NCBI GenBank assembly: GCA_035434405.1
Contig: DAORWU010000010.1
Location: forward strand, 1 to 64,000
DNA length: 64,000 nucleotides
Source: Niabella sp035434405
GTDB lineage: Bacteria; Bacteroidota; Bacteroidia; Chitinophagales; Chitinophagaceae
Direction of reading: 5' to 3'
How positions within the stretch are numbered: position 1 is the stretch's first letter; the number at the start of each line of letters is the position of its first letter. Of the stretch, positions 18,137-26,696 are shown piece by piece. The notes beneath the pieces are model-generated. The model was not told where the DNA came from, searched no databases, and worked only from the letters and a program-made list of their open reading frames with translations. Position numbers and translations under genes: made by a program.

Positions 18137-19540
18137 TTAAAGTTTGTTGATTGTAAGTTCATTTGTTGCGTTCATAAGATCTATTGCTGCCCGGCGCTGG
18201 TTAAAAATTGCAGTGCTGTATTCAAGCTCGGCATTTTGCAAATCAGTTTCTGCATCGATAAAATCGGTCGATTTTTTTGTCCCATATCTAAATTCTTTTT
18301 CAATGCTCACCAATGCACTTGCGGCAATTTCCTTTGCCTTTAATTTTAGGTTTATTTGTGATGCAGCAACGTTGTAGTTGATTTGACTATTAGCCAAATT
18401 GAGCTGAAGTTTATCCTTTACATCATTCAACTTTCCTTCCATTAATTGTTTTTCAATTTTTGATTTTGCCACTTCGTGTTTGCCTTCTTTTCCATCAAAC
18501 AAATTCCATTTAAAGCCCACACCCACCTGAAACACAGGCAACAAATTCATGTTATTTGGATGCCAATCTAAATTTTTACCCGAACCGGCTTTTAATTCAT
18601 GTGCACTGGTGATGTGACCAGAATAAAGTCCGACTGTGGACAAAGAAGTTTGTGCCATCACCTTGGGCACCCACCATCTTTGGTCGGCTTTTATTTTATA
18701 ATCTATGCCTTTAATGCTATGTTCAATTGCCTGTACATCCACTCTATCGTTTATAGTTTTGGAAGGGGCTGTTATTTCAATTGGCTTAATAGCTGGATGA
18801 ATCATTTGTATTCTATCCAGTTCAATGCCGGTAAGCAAACTAAGTTGTGTTTGCAACAAGGTTCTTTTACCATCCAGCTCTACCATTTTCGATTCCAACA
18901 CCGCTTGTGCCAGTTCTATCTTTTTATGGTCATAGGGTGTAATTAATCCATAGCTCAAAGCCTTATCGGCTGTTGTCTTCATTATTTCATATCTTTTTTG
19001 TCCCTGCTTAAGCACTTTAGTTGACTCGTCTAAGAGCGCAAACTGATCATACATTTTGCTGATAATGGCAATAATTTCATCTTCATTTTTTAACAACAAC
19101 TTATTTTCTGCAATTGCTTTTTCCTTATTGGCTTCTTTAAGATACTTCACCTTGCCACCTGAGTAAAGAAGCATCGATGCTTTGGCATCAAGCAAAGCCG
19201 TAACACCAGAAATATTTAGCCGGTCATTAAAACTTCCTTCTGGAATGATGGCACCTGGAAAAACCTTGGGTATTGGAGGAACAGCAATTTCAGGTGATGT
19301 AAACTTTGTTGATGTATATAAATAACCAGCTTTCCTTGTAAATTCTACTTTGGGAAGAAAAACATCTTTCAATTTTTCATCATCGAGGCTGGTAAGCTTT
19401 AGCTCCATTTTTCGTTGAAGCAAACCAAAATCCTGTGCCATTGCACTATCCACTAATTCTTTTAAATCTGGTGCTGTTTGCGCATATCCTGTTTGGGCTA
19501 TGAAACTTAACAGAAATAGTAACTGTGAAAACCTTTTCAT
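18137..19540 (-). CDS. TolC family outer membrane efflux protein
   Basis: A 467-residue outer-membrane channel with signal peptide MKRFSQLLFLLSFIAQTGYAQ and two repeated long helical/beta halves (alpha-helical segments such as EANKEKAIAENKLLLKNEDE and a late DAETDLQNAELEYSTA motif), as in TolC. The frame is open to 19606, but the preceding residues (MTNVKIITRHPIHIC) do not look like a signal peptide, so the start is placed at 19540. It is the first gene of the three-gene export operon and is preceded by an FNR-like palindrome 51 bp upstream. Confidence 0.87.
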   Translation of the reverse strand: MKRFSQLLFLLSFIAQTGYAQTAPDLKELVDSAMAQDFGLLQRKMELKLTSLDDEKLKDVFLPKVEFTRKAGYLYTSTKFTSPEIAVPPIPKVFPGAIIPEGSFNDRLNISGVTALLDAKASMLLYSGGKVKYLKEANKEKAIAENKLLLKNEDEIIAIISKMYDQFALLDESTKVLKQGQKRYEIMKTTADKALSYGLITPYDHKKIELAQAVLESKMVELDGKRTLLQTQLSLLTGIELDRIQMIHPAIKPIEITAPSKTINDRVDVQAIEHSIKGIDYKIKADQRWWVPKVMAQTSLSTVGLYSGHITSAHELKAGSGKNLDWHPNNMNLLPVFQVGVGFKWNLFDGKEGKHEVAKSKIEKQLMEGKLNDVKDKLQLNLANSQINYNVAASQINLKLKAKEIAASALVSIEKEFRYGTKKSTDFIDAETDLQNAELEYSTAIFNQRRAAIDLMNATNELTINKL

Positions 19541-19590
19541 TATTCTTTGTTTGTTGTGGATGCAAATGTGTATAGGATGGCGTGTAATAA

Positions 19591-19608
19591 TTTTGACATT
19601 TGTCAAAA
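19591..19608. promoter_or_regulatory. FNR/CRP-like operator between efflux operon and regulator
   Basis: TTTTGACATTTGTCAAAA is a perfect inverted repeat; its core TTGAC-N4-GTCAA has the spacing and sequence type of FNR-family sites. It lies in the divergent region between the tolC-like gene and a Crp/Fnr gene. That regulator probably controls the operon, and perhaps itself, from this site. Confidence 0.65.
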
Positions 19609-19723
19609 AAAGAAATTTATAATGTAAAAGGAAATTGAATGATTAACATTAACTTGTTAAATGGAAAAAATTTAGATGGAAATTCGTTTACCATTTTTTT
19701 CCTATTTTACAGCTCAATTATTT

Positions 19724-20296
19724 ATGACTTCAATTATCAAATCGGTATATCAGCATCCTTCTTTTTCACAGGAAGCACTTGATAAAATTGCTCAGGTACA
19801 TGAAAAAATGGAAGTACAAAAAGGTGAGGTGCTTTTAAAAAAAGGGCAGATTTCTCCGGCATATTATCTTTTAGAATCTGGATTGGTGAGGGCTTATGTA
19901 TTGGATATTGAAGGCAATGAAATTGTTACTGAGTTTTTTTCGGAGGGAGATATTGTCATTGCTCCAGCTTCTTTTTTTCAGAGAAACCCCAGTCAGGAAA
20001 CTTTGCAAGCAATCACGGATGCTGTATTGTGGCGCATTTCTTTTGAATCCTTTCAGGAAATTTTTCATGGCATTCCCGGCTTCACCGAATGGGGGCGGCT
20101 TTGGTTTACTCATCAGTTGTTGGCCATGAAACAACGATCCTTAGACATGATTACACAAACTGCTACCAATCGCTATCTGAAATTGATGGAAACAAAACCA
20201 CAGATCATAAAACACGCCCCTTTAAAACAAATAGCTACTTACTTAGGGGTCACTGATACTTCGCTTAGCAGAATAAGAAAAGAAATTACTACGTAG
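19724..20296 (+). CDS. Crp/Fnr family transcriptional regulator, probable regulator of the efflux operon
   Basis: A 190-residue protein with a cNMP-binding-like roll (EVLLKKGQISPAYYLLESG) and a C-terminal helix-turn-helix (LKQIATYLGVTDTSLSRIRK). The frame opens at 19676; the shorter start (MTSIIKSVYQHPSFSQ) gives the common family length and avoids a hydrophobic, aromatic extension (MEIRLPFFSYFTAQLF) unlike this family. It is transcribed divergently from the TolC/HlyD/ABC-2 operon and shares its upstream palindrome, a classic local-regulator arrangement. The effector is unknown, and no Fe-S cysteines are present. Confidence 0.85.
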   Translation: MTSIIKSVYQHPSFSQEALDKIAQVHEKMEVQKGEVLLKKGQISPAYYLLESGLVRAYVLDIEGNEIVTEFFSEGDIVIAPASFFQRNPSQETLQAITDAVLWRISFESFQEIFHGIPGFTEWGRLWFTHQLLAMKQRSLDMITQTATNRYLKLMETKPQIIKHAPLKQIATYLGVTDTSLSRIRKEITT

Positions 20297-20432
20297 TTTA
20301 TTCACACGAGTCAGATAAAAATAATCCCATTGTTGTTTATGGGTACAACAAAGGCAGAATGAAAAAACCAAGAATGCAATAAATAGAACCCCTGTTAACG
20401 AAATCTCTGAGCCTTTTCGTAATCTATTTTTC

Positions 20433-20740
20433 AACCGCTAAGTACCGCAAAGAGAGCACGCAAAGAACTCCTAGTAACCTTTGCGAAAACTTTGTGCCCT
20501 TCGCGTCCTCAGCGGTTTATTTTTTTCAACCGCTAAGTACCGTAAAAGGAAACACGCAAAGAACCCTTAGTAACCTTTGCGAAAACTTTGTGCCCTTCGC
20601 GTCCTCAGCGGTTTATTTTTTTCAACCTCAAAGAACCAAAAAGGAAACACGCAAAGAACTCTTAGTACCCTTTGCGAAAACTTTGCGCCCTTCGCGTCCT
20701 CAGCGGTTTATTTTTTCAACCGCTAAGTACCGCAAAGGGG
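20433..20740. repeat. tandem array of ~95-bp units, each ending in inverted repeats
   Basis: Three full units and a partial fourth begin at 20433, 20528, 20624 and 20718, a period of 94-96 bp. Most units start AACCGCTAAGTACCG and end TCAGCGGTT, so each can fold back on itself; the interior holds ACGCAAAGAAC and CCTTTGCG, also complementary. The third unit has lost the GCTAAG part. Such palindromic units are common dispersed intergenic elements in Bacteroidota. An open frame across them is an artefact of the repeat. Function is unknown; transcript ends or mRNA stability are possible. Confidence 0.85.
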
Positions 20741-20824
20741 AAAACTTAAAGTATCTTTAATTTATATCTTCAACATCTTGTCATATTTTTTATAATGTTG
20801 TTTGATTACTTATCAAATGGCAAG

Positions 20825-20854
20825 TTGAATTAGACCTTGCCAATCTTAAATTTG
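20825..20854 (+). promoter_or_regulatory. Bacteroidota consensus promoter
   Basis: TTG at 20825-20827, a spacer of exactly 19 nt, and TAAATTTG at 20847-20854 match the primary Bacteroidota sigma factor consensus (-33 TTG, -7 TAnnTTTG). Transcription would begin near 20860, leaving a leader of about 55 nt before the VOC gene. Confidence 0.75.
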
Positions 20855-20914
20855 AGTTCTTTTTTCAAGTATCATACTTAGAAAATTAAGTACAAATTTT
20901 TCAATTTAAATTGA

Positions 20915-21319
20915 ATGACAATGGAAAATCAAAAGTTCAATCCTGTAGGCTGGTTCGAAATTTATGTGGACGACATGGAGCGTGCATCCAAATTTTACGA
21001 ATCGGTTTTTAATGTTCAACTTACCAACATGGTAGATCCAACTTCGGAGGATGGTTCCAATTTAATGATGCGTTCTTTTCCCGGCGATGTTGTGTATGCT
21101 GGTAGCACAGGTGCATTGGTGAAAATGGAAGGCATGAAATGCGGAGGCAACAGTGTTATCGTTTATTTCAATTGTGAAGATTGTGCCATAGAAGAAAACA
21201 AGGCAGCAACATTTGGTGGAAAGGTATTTCAGCCTAAAATGTCCATTGGACAATACGGTTTCATTTCTTTGGTTACCGATACAGAGGGCAATACAATTGG
21301 CCTTTATTCAATGAAGTAG
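20915..21319 (+). CDS. VOC family protein (glyoxalase/bleomycin-resistance fold)
   Basis: A 134-residue cytosolic protein with the paired beta-alpha-beta-beta-beta units of the vicinal oxygen chelate superfamily: VGWFEIYVDDMERASKFYES at the N-terminus and ISLVTDTEGNTIGLYS at the C-terminus. The classical metal ligands are not all obvious, so enzymatic activity is uncertain. An alternative start is MENQK, two codons in. It is first in a four-gene run with 14-40 bp gaps behind a consensus promoter, followed by SRPBCC, DUF4199 and a second VOC gene. Confidence 0.82.
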   Translation: MTMENQKFNPVGWFEIYVDDMERASKFYESVFNVQLTNMVDPTSEDGSNLMMRSFPGDVVYAGSTGALVKMEGMKCGGNSVIVYFNCEDCAIEENKAATFGGKVFQPKMSIGQYGFISLVTDTEGNTIGLYSMK

Positions 21320-21337
21320 TTTCAATGAAATCATCCG

Positions 21338-21754
21338 ATGAAACAATTGGTCGGCATAGTATTGATTCACCAACCTGTTGATATTGTTTGGGAAAAATGG
21401 ACTAATCCAAACGATATCAGGCTTTGGAATATTCCCTTTGAAAACTGGCGTTGTCATACCATCATCAACGAAGTAAATCCATTTGGCATTTTCGAATTTA
21501 GAAAGGAAACTACAGATGGGAATACAGGCTATGAATTTAAAGGCAGGTATAGGGAAGTAATTAAGTATGAGTTGATAGAATACATTTTGAAGGATGGCAG
21601 AAAGGGTGCCATAGAATTTCAACTCATTGACCAGAATACTATTTTGCGTGAACGATTTGAGCCCGAACTACAAACACCTTTAAATGTGCAGGAAACTTTT
21701 TGTCAAAATGTGCTGGAAAGATTTAAAAAATATGCAGAAGGGTTTCAATCCTAA
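21338..21754 (+). CDS. SRPBCC (START/AHSA1-like) domain protein
   Basis: A 138-residue protein of the Bet v1-like fold: VDIVWEKWTNPNDIRLWN near the N-terminus, then YEFKGRYREVIKYELIEY, TILRERFEPE and a final helix with QETFCQNVLERFKKYAEGF. This matches the AHSA1/polyketide-cyclase-like hydrophobic-pocket family found beside VOC genes in many Bacteroidota. The ligand is unknown. It starts 18 bp after the VOC gene and ends 14 bp before the DUF4199 gene. Confidence 0.82.
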   Translation: MKQLVGIVLIHQPVDIVWEKWTNPNDIRLWNIPFENWRCHTIINEVNPFGIFEFRKETTDGNTGYEFKGRYREVIKYELIEYILKDGRKGAIEFQLIDQNTILRERFEPELQTPLNVQETFCQNVLERFKKYAEGFQS

Positions 21755-21768
21755 AAATCTATTTTAAA

Positions 21769-22263
21769 ATGAATAAATACAGTATTGAAATTAAATGGGC
21801 GATTTATTTTATTGCTATGTCTCTGGGTTGGATGTTGCTTGAAAAATGGGTTGGACTGCATAGCACTCATATTGACAAACACATGTATTTAACCAACCTC
21901 TTTGCTATACCTGCAGTGGTCGTAATGGTGATGGCGCTAAAGGAAAAGAAGAAATTATTTTATGATGGTAAAATGAGTTATAAGCGGGGATTGATTTGTG
22001 GGCTAATCATTTCATTAATGATTGCTTTGTTTAGTCCACTTACGCAATGGATAATTTCTTATGTCATCACTCCAGAGTATTTTCCAAATGTTATAGAACA
22101 TTCTTTAAAGACGGGATATTATAAATCAAGAGCCGAAGCCGAAGCCTTTTTTAGTTATAACAACTATGCAGTTCAAAGTGTAGTAGCCTCTATCGTAATG
22201 GGAATGTCAACTACTGCTATCGCTATGATTTTTTTAAGAACAAAACCAAATTCTACGTCTTAA
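21769..22263 (+). CDS. DUF4199 membrane protein
   Basis: A 164-residue integral membrane protein with four predicted helices: IKWAIYFIAMSLGWMLL, LFAIPAVVVMVMAL, GLICGLIISLMIALFSPL and VVASIVMGMSTTAIAMIF. Between the third and fourth is the conserved type of segment YFPNVIEHSLKTGYYKSRAEAEAFF. This matches DUF4199, a Bacteroidota-specific family of unknown function. It is third of four genes in the operon. Confidence 0.78.
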   Translation: MNKYSIEIKWAIYFIAMSLGWMLLEKWVGLHSTHIDKHMYLTNLFAIPAVVVMVMALKEKKKLFYDGKMSYKRGLICGLIISLMIALFSPLTQWIISYVITPEYFPNVIEHSLKTGYYKSRAEAEAFFSYNNYAVQSVVASIVMGMSTTAIAMIFLRTKPNSTS

Positions 22264-22303
22264 ATTACATAAAATATTTTATTACTATTTAAAAACTAAG
22301 AGT

Positions 22304-22738
22304 ATGCCAAAGTTAAATCCCTATTTAAATTTTGATGGTACAGCCGAAGAAGCTTTCAATTTTTACAAATCAGTTTTTGGTGGCGAGTTTCTGGGTGGGG
22401 TAAACAGAATGAGCGATGCACCCGGAATGGAAAATCTGCCTGATAACGAAAGAAACCGTGTATTGCACATTGCTCTTCCAATTGGCAATGATATTTTGAT
22501 GGCATCGGATATTATTCCTTCTATGGGTCAAAAGCTTCAGATGGGAAACAACAATTATATTTCTGTGTTTCCTGATTCAAGAGAAGAAGCGGACAGGCTT
22601 TTTAATAGTCTTTCTGCTGAAGGAGAGGTAGAAATGCCCATGGAGGATATGTTCTGGGGCGATTATTTTGGCAGCTTCACCGATAAGTTTGGTGTGAAAT
22701 GGATGCTTAATTTTTCATCCCAACAAAATCCTCAATAA
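22304..22738 (+). CDS. PhnB-like VOC family protein
   Basis: A 144-residue protein beginning MPKLNPYLNFDGTAEEAFNF, the PhnB/3-demethylubiquinone-methyltransferase-like VOC signature, with SVFGGEFLG and a C-terminal WGDYFGSFTDKFGVKWMLN. Proteins of this group are small dimeric VOC folds with mostly unassigned substrates. It ends the four-gene operon, and its 3' end overlaps the convergent nagA gene by 7 bp. Confidence 0.85.
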   Translation: MPKLNPYLNFDGTAEEAFNFYKSVFGGEFLGGVNRMSDAPGMENLPDNERNRVLHIALPIGNDILMASDIIPSMGQKLQMGNNNYISVFPDSREEADRLFNSLSAEGEVEMPMEDMFWGDYFGSFTDKFGVKWMLNFSSQQNPQ

Positions 22739-23844
22739 GCAATCACTTCAAAATCCTTCAGGGTGTCATCAAACAAGGTGAACCTTGAAGGATATCCTTT
22801 TTTGATATATCCAATTTCACCATCCATATCCATGGATTTTGCCACCCTTGAAGTAGCCATGGCTACAGCTTCTTCTACCGAAACATGGAGATGTTCTACT
22901 GCATTCCTTACAGCATCAGCCATTGAAATAGCCGCCCCGCCAAGGTTTCCAAATGTATCCCGATAGAATCCATCTATCAGTCTGATACTAAGATTATCCC
23001 AATCAAATTTTTCTTTTTTGCGACCCAAAAACGCCGCATCCGAAAGCAAAATCAGTTTATCCCCTTTTTGTTTATAGGCAATTCGCGCCGCTGCATAATG
23101 ACAATGTCCTCCATCCAGAATCAGGGGCGTAAACACAGAATCATTGTCAAATGCCGCTCCCACCAAACCACATTCTCTATGTCCCATCTGGTTCATAGCA
23201 TTGTATAAATGTGTTACTAATTTTATGCCTTTGCTGAAATAATATTGAGCCTGTGTATACCCAATATTGGTATGTCCGATGGAAATATTGATACCACTTT
23301 GCAGAAGCAAATCCAATTGTTTCTCTGTAAAAACTTCCGGAGCGATGGTAATCATTTTGATGATTCCTTTTCCGGCATTGATAATTTCAGTAAGTTCTTC
23401 ATCGGTGGGATTTCTAATAATATGGGCCGGGTGCGCTCCCCTTTTTTCTAGATTCATAAATGGGCCTTCCAGATGCATGCCCAAAATACCCGGTTGCACT
23501 TTCATATAGCTGCCTACTTCTTCTATAGCTTTCAGAATTGTTTCTCTGGTGGAACTGATCAGTGTTGGCAAAATAAAACCGGCACCAAAATCAGAACTAG
23601 CCTGATATATATCTTCCAGGGCAGCCCTGCTTAACTCTTTTGAAAAATACAAATCATAGCCTCCATTGGGTTGTATGTCAATAAATGCCGGCGCAATATT
23701 TCTCCCACCCGCATCCATCATCAAAAAGCCATCGGGAACCGAATCTACAATGGAATCAATCACTCCATCCCTGACAAGTATTGTCTTATTTTTAAGTATT
23801 TCATTGCCCGTATAAATCACCCCATTGGTTATAGCCTTTAGCAT
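22732..23844 (-). CDS. nagA: N-acetylglucosamine-6-phosphate deacetylase
   Basis: A 370-residue amidohydrolase that converts N-acetylglucosamine-6-phosphate to glucosamine-6-phosphate plus acetate in amino-sugar recycling. Visible features are GMHLEGPFMN (metal-site Glu region), SIGHTN, THLYNAMNQMGHRECG (His ligand and substrate-binding region), ILDGGHCH, LLSDAAFLG (catalytic Asp region) and a C-terminal composite beta-sandwich. The frame opens at 23862, but MLKAITNGVIYTGNEIL at 23844 is the better family start. It lies 54 bp downstream of rsmE on the same strand and may be read through from it. Confidence 0.92.
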   Translation of the reverse strand: MLKAITNGVIYTGNEILKNKTILVRDGVIDSIVDSVPDGFLMMDAGGRNIAPAFIDIQPNGGYDLYFSKELSRAALEDIYQASSDFGAGFILPTLISSTRETILKAIEEVGSYMKVQPGILGMHLEGPFMNLEKRGAHPAHIIRNPTDEELTEIINAGKGIIKMITIAPEVFTEKQLDLLLQSGINISIGHTNIGYTQAQYYFSKGIKLVTHLYNAMNQMGHRECGLVGAAFDNDSVFTPLILDGGHCHYAAARIAYKQKGDKLILLSDAAFLGRKKEKFDWDNLSIRLIDGFYRDTFGNLGGAAISMADAVRNAVEHLHVSVEEAVAMATSRVAKSMDMDGEIGYIKKGYPSRFTLFDDTLKDFEVIAY

Positions 23845-23898
23845 CACTGTAAGTTTTAACAAATCTAAAAAAAATAGGTAGAACAGTTTCAGGAAAAA

Positions 23899-24606
23899 TC
23901 AGTGAGTATTGACTCTCAATAAAGTACTGGCCACCATACCAGCAGTCTCTGTTCTTAGTCTGGTTTCACCCAAGCTTACAGGTTTACATCCGGCATGAAG
24001 GGCAAATGCAATTTCTTCAGGCGTAAAATCGCCTTCCGGACCAATGAAGATGATGGATGGATGAAAGCTATAAGACACTGTCTGCTTGTCTTCTTCTAGG
24101 CAATGCGCTATATACTTGTTTGAAATATCTTGAAAGTAAGTTTCCTCAAATACCTTTTCAAACTGTTGTGGAGTGGGCATTTCCGGAAGGTAGCATTGCT
24201 GACTTTGCAACATGGCACTTACAAGAATATTATGAAATCGTTCTTCTTTGAATCGTTGCTTCTCGGTACGGTGACAGATTATCGGAACTATCCGCCTTAC
24301 GCCTAACTCTGTGGCTTTCTCCAAAAACCACTCGAATCGGCTTAGGTTTTTGGTAAGAGAAATGGCAATCGTTACATCTGGCATTTGGGGTTCCATAAGG
24401 GAAGTATTCAATACACTCACGGAACAATGCTTTTTATGATCATTGGCAATGGCCGCTGTTATTAGAGTTCCTTTGCCATCTGTCAGAAGCATTTGTTCTC
24501 CTGGTTTCATTCGTAGCGCTTGCACTACATGTCTGGAATTATCCTCATCCAGTATCAGATACTGTTGTGTAGAATCATACTCGCGTATATAGAAAAATGG
24601 GAGCAA
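23899..24606 (-). CDS. rsmE: 16S rRNA (uracil1498-N3)-methyltransferase RsmE
   Basis: A 235-residue SPOUT methyltransferase that N3-methylates U1498 of 16S rRNA. Features are the PUA-like N-terminus (LPFFYIREYDSTQQYLI, SRHVVQALRMKPGEQML), KATELGVRRIVPIICHRTE, and the knotted C-terminal SAM site FIGPEGDFTPEEIAF with SLGETRLRTETA. The start is placed at TTG 24606, giving (M)LPFFYIREY, the usual beginning in Bacteroidota. The frame continues to an ATG at 24717, but those 37 residues are translated low-complexity spacer and would overlap dnaB. Confidence 0.9.
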   Translation of the reverse strand: MLPFFYIREYDSTQQYLILDEDNSRHVVQALRMKPGEQMLLTDGKGTLITAAIANDHKKHCSVSVLNTSLMEPQMPDVTIAISLTKNLSRFEWFLEKATELGVRRIVPIICHRTEKQRFKEERFHNILVSAMLQSQQCYLPEMPTPQQFEKVFEETYFQDISNKYIAHCLEEDKQTVSYSFHPSIIFIGPEGDFTPEEIAFALHAGCKPVSLGETRLRTETAGMVASTLLRVNTH

Positions 24607-24703
24607 GGTGGAGAGAATTTTTAATTTGAATGGTGAGATGAGAAATGTGAAATTTGAATGGTGAAGTGAAGGTGTTAAGTTGATTAAATCAAAAAATATT
24701 TCC

Positions 24704-26272
24704 TTAAAAAGGAGCATCGCTCAGTTCCTCATCGGTCATATTATTCATGCGGCTTTGAGCTTGATACAGTTTTGCACCACCACCTTCCGAATCATCTACC
24801 GGCCTCCAATTGCCACCACTCAGTCCAATGGCATTATAAGGATCTTCATCCCAGGCAATAAACTTTTGAATATGAAGCAGTGCTTTCAACTTTATGGTAT
24901 CTAAAGAACCGTTTCGGTGTTTAGCAATCTTCACTTCGGTCAATCCCTTCTGATCTTCACCTTCGGCATTGGTATGGATATCATAATACTCTGGGCGATA
25001 CAAGAACATAACCATATCCGCATCCTGCTCAATGGCTCCGGATTCACGCAAATCGCTCAGTTGAGGTACACGGCTACCATCTTTAGCACCTCTTTTTTCC
25101 ACCTCTCTACTCAACTGCGATAAGGCAATGATCGGCACACTTAATTCTTTGGCTAACCCTTTGAGGTTTCGGCTGATGGTACTAATTTCCTGTTCCCGAT
25201 TCCCATTGCGGTTATCACTAGTACCGCTCATCAATTGCAGGTAGTCTATAATGATCAAACCCACATTATGTTTGTTTTTCAGCTTCCGGCATTTGGCCCT
25301 CAATTCAAAAATATTCAATGCAGCGGTATCGTCTATAAACAAAGGAGCCTGCGACAAACGCTGGATACCTTTGGTATATAATTGTTTCATTTCATGCTCT
25401 TCCATTTTTCCACGTGCAATTTTTTCCAGCATGATTTCGCTTTCGGCAGCCAGAACCCGCTGCACCAATTGAGCAGCACTCATCTCCAAAGAAAAAAATG
25501 CGACTGCAGTTGGTTTTGTCGGATTCATTGCTGCATTTCTTGCCAAGTTAAGAGCAAATGCAGTTTTACCTACCGCTGGCCTGGCAGCAAGAATAATTAG
25601 GTCGCTATTTTGCCACCCATAGGTCACTTTATCCAATGGTTTAAAACCACTGGTTACACCCGTCACATCCTCTTTTCTATGGCGCAACTCTTCTATGCGC
25701 TTAATTGCTTCCACCAACACGGCATCTACCGGCTGTATAGTACTTCGTAAATGCGAATTGGTAATTTCGAATAGTTTAGATTCTGCATCATCCAACAAAT
25801 CAAAAACATCAGCACTATCTTCATAAGCATCTGAAAGTATTTCTCCACTGATGCGTATCAATTCCCGCTGAATAAATTTTTGCATCACGATTCGGGCATG
25901 TGACTCCACATTGGCAGCAGAAACTACAGTGTTGGTTAGTTTGGTCACATAATAGGGGCCGCCCACCATTTCCAATTCTTCTTTCGATCTCAGTTCTTCC
26001 ACCACCGTCAGGATATCGATCGGCTGGCTCTTATTAGCCAGGGATTGCATCGCCCTGTAAATGTGCTGATGTGCGTCTACATAAAAACATTCTGGATTTT
26101 TTATAGTCTCAATCACCGCATCGAATGCCGATTTTTCCAGCATGATCGCCCCCAGCACCGCCTCCTCTAACTCTCTGGCCTGTGGAGGTAACTTCCCATA
26201 CACCATCGTCCCAAGGTCCACTGCTGAACGCCTTGCCTGCTTCCGATCCTTATTTACATTTTTAATATCCAT
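24704..26272 (-). CDS. dnaB: replicative DNA helicase
   Basis: A 522-residue hexameric helicase that unwinds DNA ahead of the replisome. The N-terminal primase-interacting domain (about residues 30-135, from PPQARELEEAVLGAIMLEK) is joined by a linker to the RecA-like motor with Walker A ARPAVGKTAFAL (Lys236), Walker B LIIIDYLQLMSG and the LSQLSREVEKR segment. The end (ARSRMNNMTDEELSDAPF-like) carries the acidic DAPF terminus common in Bacteroidota DnaB. No intein is present. It is probably followed in one transcript by rsmE and nagA. Confidence 0.96.
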   Translation of the reverse strand: MDIKNVNKDRKQARRSAVDLGTMVYGKLPPQARELEEAVLGAIMLEKSAFDAVIETIKNPECFYVDAHQHIYRAMQSLANKSQPIDILTVVEELRSKEELEMVGGPYYVTKLTNTVVSAANVESHARIVMQKFIQRELIRISGEILSDAYEDSADVFDLLDDAESKLFEITNSHLRSTIQPVDAVLVEAIKRIEELRHRKEDVTGVTSGFKPLDKVTYGWQNSDLIILAARPAVGKTAFALNLARNAAMNPTKPTAVAFFSLEMSAAQLVQRVLAAESEIMLEKIARGKMEEHEMKQLYTKGIQRLSQAPLFIDDTAALNIFELRAKCRKLKNKHNVGLIIIDYLQLMSGTSDNRNGNREQEISTISRNLKGLAKELSVPIIALSQLSREVEKRGAKDGSRVPQLSDLRESGAIEQDADMVMFLYRPEYYDIHTNAEGEDQKGLTEVKIAKHRNGSLDTIKLKALLHIQKFIAWDEDPYNAIGLSGGNWRPVDDSEGGGAKLYQAQSRMNNMTDEELSDAPF

Positions 26273-26696
26273 TGTTCAATTCTAGCGATAAAAATTCCTT
26301 TCATCAGTTTGTTACTAATGATTCTATGGGCAATAATCCAACTTATTAACTGTTAAAAAAATATCTGTTTCGGTTGTCGTGTTCCCTACAAATCAAAAAG
26401 CGAATTTAGAGCCGAATTCCTCCTGAAACAAATCTTTATTTCCAAACAATTTTTATACACTAAATCAAAGGTTATACACATTCCAAAAAAATAATTATAA
26501 TTGATTCAAATCAAGCAGTTCGTCTTTATTTGCTAAAAAATATTTGTTGGCTGTTGCGAATCCCGTTTTATATACGTTCTTATGATAGACAATTTAATGA
26601 ATTTAATTAATCCAATGAGACACCCTTTTATATTTTTTTTAGATAATTAAAGAATACAAATTGAACCAGATTGCCCATAATAAAAAATCCACGCCA
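26273..26696. other. divergent intergenic region dnaB-serpin
   Basis: 424 bp of AT-rich sequence between divergent genes. It must contain two promoters, but no TTG-N19-TAnnTTTG match was found on either strand. Two loosely similar segments (TTAAAAAAATATCTGTTTCGG and GCTAAAAAATATTTGTTGGC, around 26348 and 26530) are the only repeated structure. No RNA gene was recognised. Confidence 0.35.

Noticed and set aside
20433..20740. Possible CRISPR array
   Set aside because: The repeated parts are nearly the whole ~95-bp unit with internal palindromes; there are no unique spacers and no cas genes nearby.
20494..20760. Open frame of 88 codons across the tandem repeat array
   Set aside because: Its sequence is repetitive (SSAVYFFQP repeated) purely because it translates the non-coding 95-bp units; no start context or homology.
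24607..24717. 37-residue N-terminal extension of RsmE
   Set aside because: It translates a repetitive spacer and overlaps dnaB; the TTG start gives the canonical LPFFY beginning.
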